Positions 13,939-27,624 are shown, counted from the first letter of the stretch. The stretch is DNA of 64,000 nt from Channa striata (GCA_033026295.1 CM065169.1:9282462-9346461), one strand, 5' to 3'. Notes: generated from the sequence alone by a model not told the origin. Numbers and translations: made by a program.

Positions 13939-16572
13939 TTAGAGCTGCATTCGGTGGCGTATGGCCGTGCTTGTGTAGCGGCCTGGTGGAGGATCCTCCT
14001 GTGTTATAGCATTGAGGTGATGGCCGGCCCTCCGCTCCGCAGCCCTCAGCTTCGCCTGCAGCTCCTGCGCCTCCTGCCCGGCCTTCCGTGCGGCCTTGCG
14101 GGCGTTCCTCAGGGAGCGCTTCACCTTGCGGACGCGCTCCTTCAGCTGCCGGTTCCTCCTCTCCGTCGCAGCCAAGCGCTCCTGCAGCTTGCGGCCTCGT
14201 TCCTCCTCCTCAAAAAGCGCAGCCTGCACCGAGGAACAAAGCAGCTGCAGGGAAAGAAGTGCAGTGAGTTAACAGACAGTACAGGTTGTGTTTTTTTGTC
14301 TACAGGCTAACCAAACTGTTGCAAAGCAGCAGTTGCCATCTCGTCAGCTGGTTGTTTAGTGTGGGAGCACCAGTGATCTGCTTTTCCCAGCAGCCTCTCT
14401 GAGATATGAAAAAAACATTGATCTTTTGATCTTCGCTGCGCTGTTATTTCTCCTTTGCTCTTGGCTTTTTCTTCTCTGCAAAGTCTAACGCAGTCGGAGG
14501 GTGAGGGAGGACGGAGAATCAAATGGAGGTCCTGACCCTCATCATTTACATTTATCCACACAAGCTCCCTACTCCCACTCAGAAAAACACACGAGAACAA
14601 TGTAGGCTGTTTATATGTGTGTGTGTAACACCACCCGGGCAGACCTTCAGTGCCTCTCAGGCAATGCAAAGGTCATGTGTTTTGATGTTTCTGGGGCCCG
14701 GATTTTCCATCTCGTTGGTTGACCAGCGCTGACCTTAAGCAGCATGGTTAACAGGGGTGAGTGCTCTCGCTGCAGGCAACGTGTGCGTGTTCATGTATGA
14801 ATGCTTTCATCGGAGGAACATCCAAACTGAGGAAGAGATATAAACTCCCTCCGTCTGCTCTACATAAAATATTATCAGCCTATAAACACGACTTGAGACA
14901 AATATTATTGTTTCTGTTGAAGTAATTGTTCCACGTGTTCCACTAGTAAACAGATAATAAAATACTGCAGTGTCCGCAGCACCAGAGCTCGCATGGTAAC
15001 AAGGCGTCCATATACTGAAACATCATACAGCACGTCGCTGATAGACAATAACTACAAAATGAATCTGTTTTTCTTGACTACAGCTGCTCCACTTGGCACA
15101 GAAACTGCCAGAGAACTTGCTGTGGCCTGTTCACACAAGCCTCAGACTCTAAATGTGCAGAAACAGGTGAGAAAATGTGCTTTTTCTTCCGAAGTGCTTT
15201 GACTAAAGTCCCGATGTGCGTTCTGTGACATCGGTGCGTCTCTTTTACACTGTGAACCCTTCCTTAAGTTCGGAGGAAAGCTCTCAGCGGGATGCGCCAA
15301 CACACACATGCACACACACAAACGCGCAGCACCTGTCAAAACATCCGGGTGTTACCTGCCCGCTGCTTAGCATCATCTGTGCAAACACTATTTGGAGGAT
15401 GTGAAACGACACAAACATGCAGCTATGTCCTCATATTCATAGGGACGACTTCTCAAAAGACTCGCACAAAAAGCCTTTGTCTCTTATGACCAAAACTCCA
15501 ACAAAGCAGCAGATTCACCGATTTTTAACTGGTTTTCTGTGGTTTTGTTTTGATGAATAGATGCGTATGAATGGCATTAATTCCCCCCCCCCCCTTTTCT
15601 TCCTGTTCACCTTCAAGCTGAGAAACAACTCCTGGTGACATCACACGGAGGAGCTTTTCAGCTCAGATGATGACCAACCTGCCCATCTAGATTTCCTCCA
15701 GAGTTTTTCAGCTAAAGGCAGATGAAACAGACAAAGCAGATGAGTTGAATACTACACATGAACATGCAGCATCTAGACTAGAACCAGCTTAATGGTACAT
15801 TAAATATGGTAAATTAAATATTACTGTTTTTGATGTGGTTTCACTTTAAAATCTCAGCACCTAACAGTTAACGTTAAAGCCCCACAGTGAAGCAGGAACG
15901 ACTAAAATCCTTTTCTCAGGTGTTAATAGATGGAGGTTGAATGTCTAAATTGTCGGGTATCCAGAAATATCAAATGGCTGCATATTTTTTAATTATAAAA
16001 TAGCAACTGTTTTTGAGCCGACGTTTACAACTCAAAGCAGCCAGTCTGCTCACTCAGTTAATTCATGTGCTTCCAGCTCACGAATGTGCTAATTCAGGTG
16101 GAACAAGTAGAACTGTATTTGGTGTTAAAAGTAGAAATTAGCAACAGAATTTTTTACAAATAATCAAAACCACTTCTTTCATGTATGTTATGTATCTGTA
16201 TCCACACATCAGGTTTGCGTTTGAATTAAATATATGTCTTATAGATTATAATGTTCTCTGTCTGATGCCTCACATGATGAGCATGGACACTGTCAACCAT
16301 CAGGAGGAGCTGTGTGACGCAGTCCCAGCTGATCGTGCTCACTACGCACATTCACATGTTCATCAATAGGTGGTAAGAAGAAAAAGAAGAAGAACAGTCT
16401 GCGAAGGGAAGAAAGAAAGAGAAAGAGAATAAACAAAAGAAAAACAGGAGACAGACGGAGACATGCCTTTGTGTGTCTGTGAGTGTCTGACTGCTCATTA
16501 ATTTTTCCAGACTTTTGATTTCTCTCTCGAGTTTCATAGAGAGAATCAGCATGAGAACTCCACCCCCCACCT

Positions 16573-16636
<64 letters not shown>

Positions 16637-16758
16637 TCATTATTATGGGGCTGCACTACAGACGTCAAACAGACAAACCAGGGTTTCTCCTCTTCCTCCA
16701 GATGTTGCACTTTGCTTCATGTGTTCGAGCAATGAGGAAACAAAGAGAAACTGTGGAT

Positions 16759-16818
<60 letters not shown>

Positions 16819-19616
16819 CTTTTAGTATTCATCCTGAACTTGAGCTACTGAGACACTCTTCCTGTCTCGGAGTCTCTGAGCCACATACAACAAAACTTGC
16901 TGAAGGTGTTTACATGTCAGTTACAGTGAATCATTAGAGGGCACGTAAACATATGAATGTGTTGATATGGAAAGTATTTGGGAAATTTGTCTCTATCTTG
17001 ATGTGACTTATCAAATCACAGCTTGGGGCTTTATACACAGTGGACTTACAGGAGTCTCCACCTCTGGCTGATAATAGAAGTAGAGGAGGTTCTGAGCAAA
17101 ACCTAATTAAAGGTTTTGGCAAAAAGTGGGAGGAAGTGTCGTCTGTCTTCCTGGAGGGACGTCTGGTTCCCACAAGGCTGAAGCCAGAAGCAAAAACACC
17201 TCCCGACTCCAGTATTGGGAAGACGTTTTGTGTTTTTAACTCCAGCTAAAGGGTGTCTTGCATCCTGAAAATGCTTTCAAGGTCCACAAATCTGAATTCA
17301 AGACACTGAAATTGGAAATAGGATTCAATTCATCATTTACAGCCCAAACAAAACAAAGAGAATTTTTTCCCCCTTTACTTCAAATATGAGACTGTCAGGT
17401 AATAAGTTAGAGACTTATTCTCCTCCATAAATTCCTGTAGCGAAACATCTGTTTGGTGTCCCGCCTTGCCTTCAGGTTGGAGACTCCACATGCAAGTGCA
17501 TGTTCTCAAAACCAGCTTTTAAACCCTTTTTGATGGACCTCTGACCTCACAGCTCTGAGGGCAGATCCTGCTGGGCAATTTCTAAAAGATAAGGAAAGGA
17601 AGACACCAGGCCAGTGCACTCTTTCTTCTTTACAACCTTAACCCTGCCGTTTGACCGTGGACAGGAACCAGCCGAATCATCTGACATGAACTGTTAATCA
17701 GCAATAACGTCTATATCTTTCATATTTGTTGTAGTGGTGATGTAGGCCACCACATGAAAATGTATTTGGTTTTGAAAAGGTTGCTCTGGTTGTGTTGTTC
17801 CATCTCTACATGTCTGTTTGTCTTGTTCTTCTCCGTCGGTGGAGGTGCGATCAAGCTGAATCTCTGCATCAGACCTTCCTCCACCTCTAACTCGGATGTA
17901 TTGCTTCGTACTGATATGGACGAAAGCCGCAGATTGACACACTTTCAAACAGCTGTCTGTCAAAGATGTGCAGCTCTGCTACTTGACCTTTGACCTCTGT
18001 GTGGTCAGAATAACATCTGCCTGAGGAGAGGACCTCCACCAATCAGGAACTGCTTTGATCTTCAGCTCGCTGGAGCATGATCACACAGGACCAATCACCT
18101 GCAGGAATTCTGTTACTACTATAATAAGTTTTCTTGGGTTTTTTTTCCTCCTGAAGATCAGAGCAGTGACACACAATGTTTGTGTTTGTGTGTGTGTGTC
18201 TAGCTCTGCACTGTGCCAGAGGGTAACTGTGTTCTTACTGATCCTCACCACATTCCTGTCGGCAGAGTCACAACTCAACTCAGGATTAGGTGTTTGCACA
18301 CACACACACACACACAGACACACACACACACACACGATGTAACATACAAACCAGAACTCAAACTATTGTTTCACTTCTTCCAAAACAAACTGCACTCACA
18401 TTCATATTTTATACCACAGTAAATTTAAGTCTTGAAGCAAAAATGAAGCAAGCATACTTAGTTAAATCCCCTAGATGATTAATCTGTCGTCTCCATGGCA
18501 ACAATATAGTGCTGGGCTTGTTTATGTCCTCTGCAAAAGAAGTGCTCATCTGACCAAAGAATGATAAATTTTTAAATGTGTTCTTCGTTTGGGGTGCTAC
18601 AAGATCAGATCTCGCCAACCTATACCCCTTTTTATCAAGGAAGCAGCAGTCATCACTATGGCAACCAACTGTCCTACCATGCTGCATGGCAGTTCTTTGG
18701 GTAACATTTTCGGCTTTGTTTTTTAGAACAGTTTCTCCTCTTGGTATCTGGCCTTACCCTGTTGTCCTCTTGGATGTCCCACTCAGGGCTGAAGGTGTGG
18801 AATGGCTGGTTCCCTTGGGTACAGTTGGAGAATTGGAAGAGACTGGAGAATGTGCGCCTGTTCTCAACTGTGTCGGGGAAGATGGCATCTTGGAAGTTGA
18901 CACCGTGTGGCAGGATGTTGTAGTTTTCATCCATCCTGCGTATGACATGAAAAGAGTTGGACGGGTAAATCTAAAGATGCTCTAAACGTGTCTTGTTTGC
19001 ACATCAAACTATAGGATTGAAAAAAACTCAGGAGTAGTTAGTTTAAGGCTGCTATTGTGCAAAATGACCTGCTGTTTAATTTATGTGTCCACCATTAAAC
19101 TAACTTTCAGACTGTTTTCAGTACAGTTTGAATTCCTAATTAATATCTAAATATCTATTGAAACTATCTTGAGAAAGGCTTTGCGCCTCACCTGAGGAAG
19201 AAGAAGTAGGAGTAGTTCTCCATCACGGTGTGGGACTGGCAGGACAGGTACCCCAGCCCGGTCAAGTTGAGCCTAGATCCCGAAGGCACCTCCAGCATGC
19301 TGCCCCAGGCTTGGTCGCAGAGCAGCTCCACCTCCGCCGAGTACAGCAGCCCTTCTGCAGCGCCCTCGTATCCATAACTGAACCCAAATGGCAGCGAGTT
19401 GTACAGGCTCCCTGGTCCGCCGCCCAGGGGCTCCCGGTAGATGGCCAGGACCCGGGCGTACACTATGATCTCAGCCAGCTCTGCCCGGCAGCCCTCACTG
19501 AGCGGCCGCCACTCAGAAGGCAGCTGGCATCCGTGCGTAAAAGTGTCCAGGTGCGCAAAAACGCAGAGCGCTGCGAGGAGGAGTGTTGGGGAAAACATTG
19601 TAAAGAATTTCTTCAT
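13939..19616 (-). CDS. ccdc3: coiled-coil domain-containing protein 3
   Basis: Secreted coiled-coil protein, reported in mammals in fat and endothelium. Three exons on the minus strand: 19616-19192, 18935-18758 and 14244-13939, with stop TAA at 13941-13939, giving 302 aa (human about 270). Exon 1 encodes a hydrophobic signal peptide followed by CQLPSEWRPLSEGCRAELAE and CDQAWGSMLEVPSGSRLNLT. Exon 2 opens in frame as RMDENYNILPHGVNFQDAIF and includes NRRTFSSLFQFSNCTQG. Exon 3 (residues 202-302) is a highly charged coiled coil beginning LLCSSVQAALFEEEERGRKL and continuing into an Ala/Arg-rich stretch. I took the ATG at 19616 as start. The internal ATG at 19598 has a better context (aca before ATG) and would also leave an intact signal peptide. 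The gene converges with camk1d and diverges from optn, as in human. Confidence 0.95.
16573..16634. repeat. (CA)n microsatellite
   Basis: Almost uninterrupted CA repeat of about 60 bases with a single CATA interruption, inside ccdc3 intron 2. Confidence 0.95.
16760..16817. repeat. (CA)n microsatellite
   Basis: Uninterrupted CA repeat of about 58 bases, 126 bases downstream of another long CA tract. Confidence 0.95.
18297..18335. repeat. (CA)n microsatellite
   Basis: CA repeat of about 39 bases with one CAGA interruption, in ccdc3 intron 2. Confidence 0.9.
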
Positions 19617-22189
19617 GAAACTTAAAGTTTGATCCGGGTTTTTGTCAAACTTGATTGGTGTGAAGATTGTCAGTCCTCTCAGTATATCCAAGTTGTTGAA
19701 AATATTCTTCTTAAAAGGATGAAAGACTTGTGATGGCCTCCATGTGCCTGATAACTTTTCACACTACACTCAACCCCCGTTTCGTCTACGGCCTGATCTC
19801 GGAGAGACTCGAACCTTTTTCCACCTTTACAGGCACTATCAAATGAACTGACAATGTGCAGAAACAATTGCAACTCCAGCCTGACTTTTCATCGCGTCTG
19901 TCTGCTGTGGAGAGGCGAGGAGCTTCTGCCGTGCGCGCCGCTGCTGCGTTCAGGGACTGATGCAAAGCTCAGACAAGTGCAATGCTCTTTTGTCGGACAA
20001 CATCGACCATCGGTGGTTTGAACTTATTGAACTCGATAGTGTCTCTGTGATAAATAAGACATCACTTTATTTAAACAACTTTATTATTAGTAGTAGACTG
20101 TTCAGTTACAATTCAATCAATGACACGAATGTGGTGTCTTACTTGTTTCTGAAAAAACAACCTGGAAACCTGAAGTTTCTGAACTCAAACTCAGAAGGTC
20201 CAGTTTTTGACATAATTCTGGCATGACTTTCTATTAGGAAGTCAGTTTTCTTTCAACAGAATTTAATCACGTTCATGAAAATGTACATATCAGCTTGCAG
20301 GCGGGCGCTGGTATTGAATCGAATCATATTGTGATGTTCAAGTCACTGTAAATTGATTTTCTGCTTCTCTGGGATTCACAACCCTTGGAGCAAATTCCAG
20401 ATGGATTTCCAGATATGTCAGGAAACCAATTCCAGTGGCTTCTTTGAGACTTAAGAAGGTTTCAGGGATTCTTGTTCTGAGGGTATTGAATAAGTGTTTC
20501 GGGGGCCTTAACAAGATGTTACTGGGAGATTTAGTGGGTTCTTGAGAGATTTGGGGGCTTTCTGGTCAGGGTCCATGGGGCCTGTGGAGTGGCGCAGCAA
20601 CAACTGCTCAAGAAAAAAATGGAAAAAAACAAAATAGTGGTGAGAAGGCAGAAAGACCCCCACCATCCTACGAAAGGTACTAAAGATTGTGAGCTCATAA
20701 ATATCTATATCTTTGTTCTTTACGATCCCTTGGTTACTTTGCCATCCCCAGAGTGCGCTATTGTTTTAGTGTTTCACCTTCTTTCCTGTCTCTGTGTTGC
20801 AACAAGTCAATTTGCCCTTTGGGGGATCTATAAAGTCTTATCTTATCTGAATGTGGTGTTTGAAGGTGTAAGAGCTTGCTGGTTCCAGTATTTATTTGGG
20901 TTTCCAGGAGATTTTGAGATTTGTTGTGAATCTATTAATATACAACAGTTAGACCACAGTACAATACAAGTTGTAAGAATGATGGCAAACAGTCCCCTCA
21001 TAATTACTAATGAATCTCTCCTGTATTCTGTTCTATTTAAAAACTTGTAGTCATGCAATGTATTTTTGCTTTGACAACACTGTCATCTAGTGGAAAGTGA
21101 CCTAAATAACAAGCTATATTTTGCCATTCTTGTAATAAATGGATAAAACTCTGTAATACTTGTATTTCTCTTTAAATATACGTCTGTTATAACATTTTAA
21201 GTACAGTGATCTTAACGTGTTACTATCTAACAACACTGACATATCCTCATCAGGATTTTTTAAATTCGGTCACTGTGTTTTTCCAAAGACAGCTGTGTGG
21301 GCGTAGGGACTCTCCTCGCTTTCCTCTCCTAATTTCAAAGTGCAAGGTGACTCCTGCAGGGAATTCCCGCTGACAGCTGATGTTTGGCCCCACCCTCAGC
21401 TGTCATGCTTCTGCGGATGTATAGAACATGTGGATTGACCTGCGCACGCTGCGGCTTCGTTTGTACGTAGCTACGGTTTGAGCTCAGATCTGTTCCTGTT
21501 TTCCGACGTCACTTCGAGGAAATGAAAACCGTTGTAAATCAGAGCTGTGTGGAGTTAGCAACATTTAGACCGATATATGCAGGAAGTGGGACAAAGTGGC
21601 CTTCGAAATAAAAGCATTAAGTTTAAGAGGCTTAAGGAGACGATCTCAAAACATTTTAACTGAAAATTCAAATATTATATAAGCTTATTGCATTACTGGA
21701 GCCTGATTGTTGTGTCTTGACGATATAATTTGATTACTTTTGCTTTTACCCTTGATTTTGTTTGCATTTCTTTGTTATATTTTACGATTTTACAGGAAAA
21801 TTTAATTATATAGATTTGTTGACTACATTTGACGTTTGTTTGAGGTTTCATCAAAAAGTGGATAAGTTGATTATTATTAATCATTATCATTAGGTTATTA
21901 ATAATTAATGGAGTGATTATTTCTTTCTTTATAAATACATAAAACATGTTGTATTATCTGATTTGCTAAATTGTATTAAGGTTAAATTTTTATTTTAACC
22001 TCTTTTTTTTATTTCATTGCTGCAATTTTGCCTTCTGTCCATTTTCGGTTTGTTATTTTGATGTTTATTTTAATTAGTCAGTTTTTTTTCTTGTTTACAC
22101 AATTAGTTTCAAAGGATTATGCTCATATGCCAACGCTCCATGTTTGAACTCTTTCCAGACTTAAAACCACCACAAATTGTCACAGCGTC
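19617..22189. other. ccdc3-optn divergent intergenic region
   Basis: The ccdc3 5' UTR and promoter lie at the left; a GC-richer patch at about 19890-19950 is a plausible promoter on the minus strand. The rest is AT-rich. It includes a retroposon tail at about 20690-20860 and a segment with a CRE-like GACGTCAC near 21504-21511. No coding exon is recognised. Confidence 0.55.
20690..20860 (+). mobile_element. 3' tail of a fish non-LTR retroposon (degenerate)
   Basis: The segment ends with a caatttgccctttgggggat motif, then ataaagtcttatcttatct. This is the usual 3' terminus of several teleost LINE/SINE families, where a GGGATCAATAAAG-like motif is followed by TTATC repeats. The body is too diverged to name a family, and the 5' boundary is not defined. 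Confidence 0.5.
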
Positions 22190-22363
22190 CTCTTATTTTG
22201 AAAACCCCAACCGGAAGTGCCCCGTGTCCGTATTCGTCTTGCCGTCCCCACGAAGAAGAAGCAGCATCAAGGTTGCGCGACGCACTTTGCTTCTGTCCGT
22301 GTGGTTCTTCGGGCTTTGTTGGAGCGAACGCTCGGTCCGTGTTCAGCTTCGAGTCGACGGCAG
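22190..22363 (+). promoter_or_regulatory. optn promoter and noncoding first exon
   Basis: A GC-rich patch in AT-rich surroundings contains a perfect ETS-type core CCGGAAGT at 22211-22218. It ends in a strong splice donor (ggcag followed by gtgagtt) after 22363. Vertebrate optn has noncoding 5' exons, and the next exon carries the start codon at 22934. The transcription start is not defined. Confidence 0.65.
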
Positions 22364-22933
22364 GTGAGTTACGACCTTTAAAACTTGTTTACTGTTTGAT
22401 GTGACGCAGTTACACATACGTCTCCATCCGCGTGGTGGGACTTAACGACGGCACGGCGAAGTTTTCGGTGTTGACGAAGAGTCGCACCCTGGACAGGCCC
22501 ACCTGCAGAAAGTGAAAATAAGAATTCACCGACAGGAACCCGACAGACGTGTTCCTATTACTTTACTGCGTGTCTGTAGCACGACACGAGTGTGAAATGT
22601 TGCTGATCGCCTCGGTGAAGTAGCAGGCTCTGGATCTCCCTGAAGTTATCGAATTGTCATGTGACCTGCTGATGAGGCTCTGAGTCACTTGGTGATTCAG
22701 CATGGAGCTGTTGACATGATGGATGTCGCGTGAAAATCTCGATTTTCTGTTTTTAGTTTGTGTTCTTCAAACTTTGCCACAAAAGCGTGTCAAACGAAAA
22801 CGATATGAACACAGTTTAGTCAGTCAGTGTTGTATCTGGGATACATGATCCATGCGGGCCTTGTACTTTACATGTGTGTAATAAATCCAGTGTTCCAATT
22901 TGAAAATCAGTTCATATCCATCCTCTAAGCATC

Positions 22934-25900
22934 ATGGCGTCTGGCGGCCCCATGATGAATGGTGACATCTCTCGCTCTCCCGGTCAGTCTGGCACACTGG
23001 AGGAAACTCTGCACCAAATGAACATCCTCATCCAGGAGAACCGGGACCTGAAAGGTGAGAGTTTGGAAATGAACGTTTTTATTTGTTGTTGACTGGGACT
23101 CTGCTCCAGTATCAGGACTGCTCACACTCAAGATTAGATGTTTCTGAGTGAAGTTTCAGAGTTGTAACATGACAGATGATGTCAGCGTATAGATGAAAAG
23201 GCATATTGGCTACAAAAAGGTTTGTGATTGACTTGACTGGCAAAACGCATTTACTCACATTCTTTTTCTCCCGTTCTCTGTCTCTTAGAGGCCCTGCGTC
23301 AGACCAACCTGACGATGAAGGACCGTTTTGAAGGGCTGTCTGTGTGGCGGGAGAAGCAGCGAGAGGAGCGGGACTTTCTCGAGACCCGGCTGGAGGAGGC
23401 GCGGAGCCGCATGGAGACTCTGACGCTTCAAAACCAGGAGCTGAGTAAAAGGCTGGAGGAGGCGGGAAGGGCAGCAGGAGCTCCAGGAGTGTGGCAGGTG
23501 AGGTTACTGTATGTTCTGAGGCTTCTGTCAAACTGCACCTTAACCAAACACCTATACCGCAGATAGATGACTTAAAAAATGTGTTATTAACATGAAATGT
23601 CATCTTCAGGCAACACCATCCAATCAGGGTGCAGAGCTGGAAACCCTGCGTGCTCAGGTTGCTCGCCTGCAGGCAGAGAAGAACGACCTAGTGGCCATGA
23701 ACTCTGAGCTACAGCTGAAGGCGGAGCAAGACTCTCATGAGGACTCATTCATTGAGATCATCAAGGTCTCGGTAAGGAAGCACGTGTAATCAGTTAAATG
23801 TACCTGTTTTAAGCCTTAAATCATGTCATCGAACACAAGAAGTCTGGAATGATATCCACCAAACGGAGCAGGATTTATCAGTTCTATTGTGGATAGCACA
23901 TAATAATTCTGAAGTTGATATTTGTGCTTCTTGAAAGTAAATTTCACATTTTTGTGTAAACCAAAGTGTGGGATCTCTACTGCTTTCCTCTTCAGGATGG
24001 AGGCGTCAACAGTGAGAATAATGTGTGTGGTATGGAGCGCAGCAGACGTCCAGAACCATGCATGACGGCGTCCCGGATGGACAACGAGGAGGTGACAGTC
24101 AGCCAGCTTCTCCAGTCCCTGAGGAACGAGACGCAGCAGGTGGAGCACCTGCAGGCGGAGCTGCGGGCTTCTGCTGCCAGGTAGGTGGCTGCCATTTAAT
24201 GGCCCCTACTAACTTCAGTTTTTTTTCAACTGACAAAAGTGCAATGAAAAGATTATTACTGTTTTCACTGACCGGCTTAATTTTGCTTTGTAAATATAAG
24301 TGAATTCAGTAAGACATGGATGTGTTTACCACTGTATTACATCACGTTTCCTTTTAATTTCACTTTATAATCATGCGGGAACTGAGCGAACTGACTGTTG
24401 CAGTGGAATATCAACCCCTTTGGGCTGGACACAAGACTTCAGCTGCTGAGCAGTCTGTGGTCACTGTAGTCGTATTATCTTCATAGAAAAAGACGTAGAC
24501 TAGATGGCAGAAAATATCTCTCTAAAATCTCACCGTCTCTGGTTACATTTTTAAATGCAGCTGTGAAATGGGTTAAGTGACAACGGTTTTCATATAATTA
24601 CTTTGGAGCTGGTCAGTGGAAACACTGAAAATATTTTCTTTGCACTTTTGTCCGATAAATTCTAGCTAATCACAAATTTAAGTTTTATGGCAGGTAAGTT
24701 TTATAGTTTTCTTTCTTATGATTTGTTTTTTTGCTTTTATTTAAGCTCACTTTGAAATTTGTCAATGTGTCTAACAGAATTAGAAAGCTGGAGGAGAGGA
24801 AGAGTATTATAGACCAGTCAACACAGACGGCAGAACCAGAACCTACAGAGATCAAGGAGGATAAGGTATTTATTACACAGTAATCAAAGTAATATTTGAT
24901 AATAGAAGAGAATGTATTCTTCTAAAGTTTATGTGAAATGGAGCAATTCCATCATTCCAATATCACTCTCTGATGCTTTTTTTTCTTTATCTTCAAAAAC
25001 AGTTTACTGGAAAGAAAACTATATATGTGAACTGGCTCTGATGAGAATTCTGTAATTGCTCCGAGCAGTGTTTGTGTCTCATTATGCAAATATTTCAGGC
25101 AGCGTCAGAGGTGGAGAATCTCAAGTCTCAGATGATGACACTGTTCAAGGAGCTACAGCAAGCGCAGAGTAAGCTGGATGAAGCAGAGGGCATGAAGAAG
25201 AACCTGCAGGACAGGTTAGATTGACACACGCACACACATGTATGCATACAGCCCAGGTTAGATCTTAGATTCCAAAGTATTCAGTATATAGAAGCTCACA
25301 AAAAGAATTCATACAGTACAGGTACAGGTGCAGTCCACTGTTATCTGTGTTAAAGGTACACCACTAAAAGCTAGTTGCTGATTCCAAAGACCAAATCATA
25401 TTCAAATGTTTCCTCTGTTATCTAACGTGCCTATACTTTGTTCTGGTTACTCTGTGTAGATGTCGGGAGGTGGAGCAGGACATGGCCACTCTGAAGGCTC
25501 AGCTGGTGGAGAAGCAGGCTGTTCAGGCAGAGAACGACCGGCTGAAGCTGCAGCTGGAAAGCGTGCAGGCCCAGAACCAGATAGAACAGAAGAAGGCAGG
25601 AGAGGACAGGTCAGAGAGCACACATACACGGTTAAAACATTCACAGGAGATCTGAAGTTCAGCTGCTTGTATTGGAAAATAAAAATATGAAATTGAAAAA
25701 TGACGCATTTGCTTTTTGATAATAGTTACTTAGAATGAACCAGTGACCCTGGTTTGCATTGGAAACCCCCCCCTTTTTTTTTTTTTTGCCTTGAGCAACA
25801 TACTGAGTCATAGGTTACTCCTCCCCGCCCTCACAGGAACACACTGGCCCAGCTGAAAGATGCCTACACCAAGCTGTTTGAAGACTACAATGAGCTCCAA

Positions 25901-27624
25901 GAGGAGAGGAAGAAGAGAGAGGTAAATCTAAGCAAAACTATTTACTCATTTTTAGCAACACATTATTCTGATTTATTTATTTTTACATAACCTAATTCAT
26001 TTATAACAGTGTAATCTGTTAAAAATGCCAGCAGACATGTTTGACCTTTCCCCTCTGGTCCTGCAGTCTCAGCTTGTGCAGAGGGAAGTGGTGGATGAGC
26101 TACAGGAGAGACTGACTGTTGCTGAACAAGCCCTGGCTGCAAAGCAGAACAAGATTGATGAGATGAAGCAGGAGATGTTCCAGAAAGAGAAGGACCTGGA
26201 GACTATATCTGTATTTAAAGCTCAGGTCAGCAGGAGCCGAAATTTAAAAACTTGACAGCACCATGGCTCCCTTTAGGGTTTTGGTCAACACCACGCTTTT
26301 CTTACACTCTCTGTGTAGGCAGAGGTCTACTCCTCAGATTTCTACGCAGAGCGCGCAGCAAGGGAGAAACTCCATGAAGAGAGGGAGCGTCTGGCTGCCC
26401 AGCTGGAGTTTGTAAAGAAGCAGAACTCCCAGTTGCAGGAGGAGATGGACTCCCTCGGACGGTACGAAATCAAACACAAAGCATATTGTCTGTAGGAATT
26501 TCTGACATTGGTGACAGGAATGCAAGGGCTTGAGAGTGTTAAATGTGTGCAGTGTCCTGACTTTGTAAAGGTGGAACCCGTAAACACTGTGGATCCAGTT
26601 TTAGACCTGAGCCCTTCTCTAATGCAACCATTTCCCTTATCTCTCTCCACAGCCGGTCACTCAATGAGATGCAGAGAAGACATGTGTCACTTGGAGGAAG
26701 TCCACACGGAGCGGGTGCATCTCTGGTTGGAAGAGGTACAAATTGTTTAATTGCCCTGAGCTAACCCTTACAGGCAGACAGGACTAAACAGACCTTTAAA
26801 ATAATCAGTTGACTTTTGTGGTTAGTAAAGCTGTAACCACATTCATATATTATGACTTGACAAACTTGGTATGTTGAACACTAGCACATATAGAGCTATG
26901 TTATGAGTCACTTAGTCGTGTTTTTAGTCATCTAACAAAGTCCTCACTCAGTCACTCTCCTTATTGCGCTGACATAATTCCACCAGTTCCTAAAATATAG
27001 ACACTATCTTCCTCTATAGCAGTAGAGGAAGTGCAGTAATATATTTACCTGTTACTGTCTACTATTTGGTGCTGGACAGGTGTTACACAGTGACTTAAGC
27101 AGAGCTGAAAACAGCTACCTGCTTTTAGTGAAAATTATATTAATATTCTAACTGAATTTAGACTACCATTGAATCCAAATACTAAGCATCATGCTGAAAC
27201 CCAAACCAACCAAAACATGCTCAAAGAAGTGAAAATGCTCCACAGAGGTGAGGGTTGAGGAGTTAGATGATATTTCTCTGTGGAGTTATTACTTGCGACA
27301 GCTTTCCATTTACTCATAATTACATTCAAACCTTAATCAACCTAATCAAGTATAAATCATGACATACTTTGATTGGACTAGTCTCCCTAATAAACTGCAT
27401 TTATATCACATTATTGATGGTATGTCTGAGAGGAAGTGCTGGGTTGGTTAAGTGATCATTGTTCAGTGTAACTTCTCTCCAGCATATTCAGGTTGCATTT
27501 TCTCTGACTCCCAGGTACCGACTGGCAGCAGGGAAACATTCCTGAACACGCCTGCCCCAAGTGCAATGAGATCCTGCCAGACCTGGACTCTTTGCAGATC
27601 CACATCATGGACTGCATCAACTAG
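22934..27624 (+). CDS. optn: optineurin, selective autophagy receptor
   Basis: Optineurin links ubiquitinated cargo to autophagosomes and interacts with TBK1, LC3/GABARAP, Rab8 and myosin VI. Twelve coding exons join in frame: 22934-23054, 23289-23497, 23610-23771, 23996-24180, 24778-24865, 25099-25214, 25460-25609, 25837-25921, 26067-26225, 26319-26461, 26653-26735, 27515-27624. They give 536 aa (human 577). Visible domains: an N-terminal NEMO-like/TBK1-binding coiled coil (LEETLHQMNILIQENRDLK); an LC3-interacting motif SFIEI with the TBK1-type serine at residue 156; a central coiled coil; the ubiquitin-binding UBAN region around residues 373-473 (ending in YSSDFYAERAAREKLHEE); and a C-terminal zinc finger with C514, C517, H530 and C534. 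The start ATG at 22934 lies just after a tctaag acceptor. Neighbours ccdc3 and mcm10 match human order. Confidence 0.97.

Larger units (their letters stand above)
14245..18757 (-). other. ccdc3 intron 2 with several CA microsatellites
   Basis: This intron of about 4.5 kb contains no recognisable exon of another gene. It carries near-perfect CA tracts at about 16573-16634, 16760-16817 and 18297-18335, a GT tract near 18186-18201 and a poly-C run near 15584-15595. The many His/Thr or Cys/Val open frames here are products of these dinucleotide repeats. Confidence 0.8.

Noticed and set aside
16293..16851. Cys/Val and His/Thr-rich open frames
   Set aside because: Products of CA/GT microsatellites in a ccdc3 intron.
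19230..19625. 131-codon plus-strand open frame
   Set aside because: Antisense shadow of ccdc3 exon 1.
19798..19815. Minus-strand GGTTCGAGTCTC resembling a tRNA B box
   Set aside because: No A box or cloverleaf partner at the right distance; it lies in the ccdc3 5' region.
20589..21050. 153-codon open frame on plus strand
   Set aside because: It runs through a degenerate retroposon 3' tail and has no recognisable domain or splice context.
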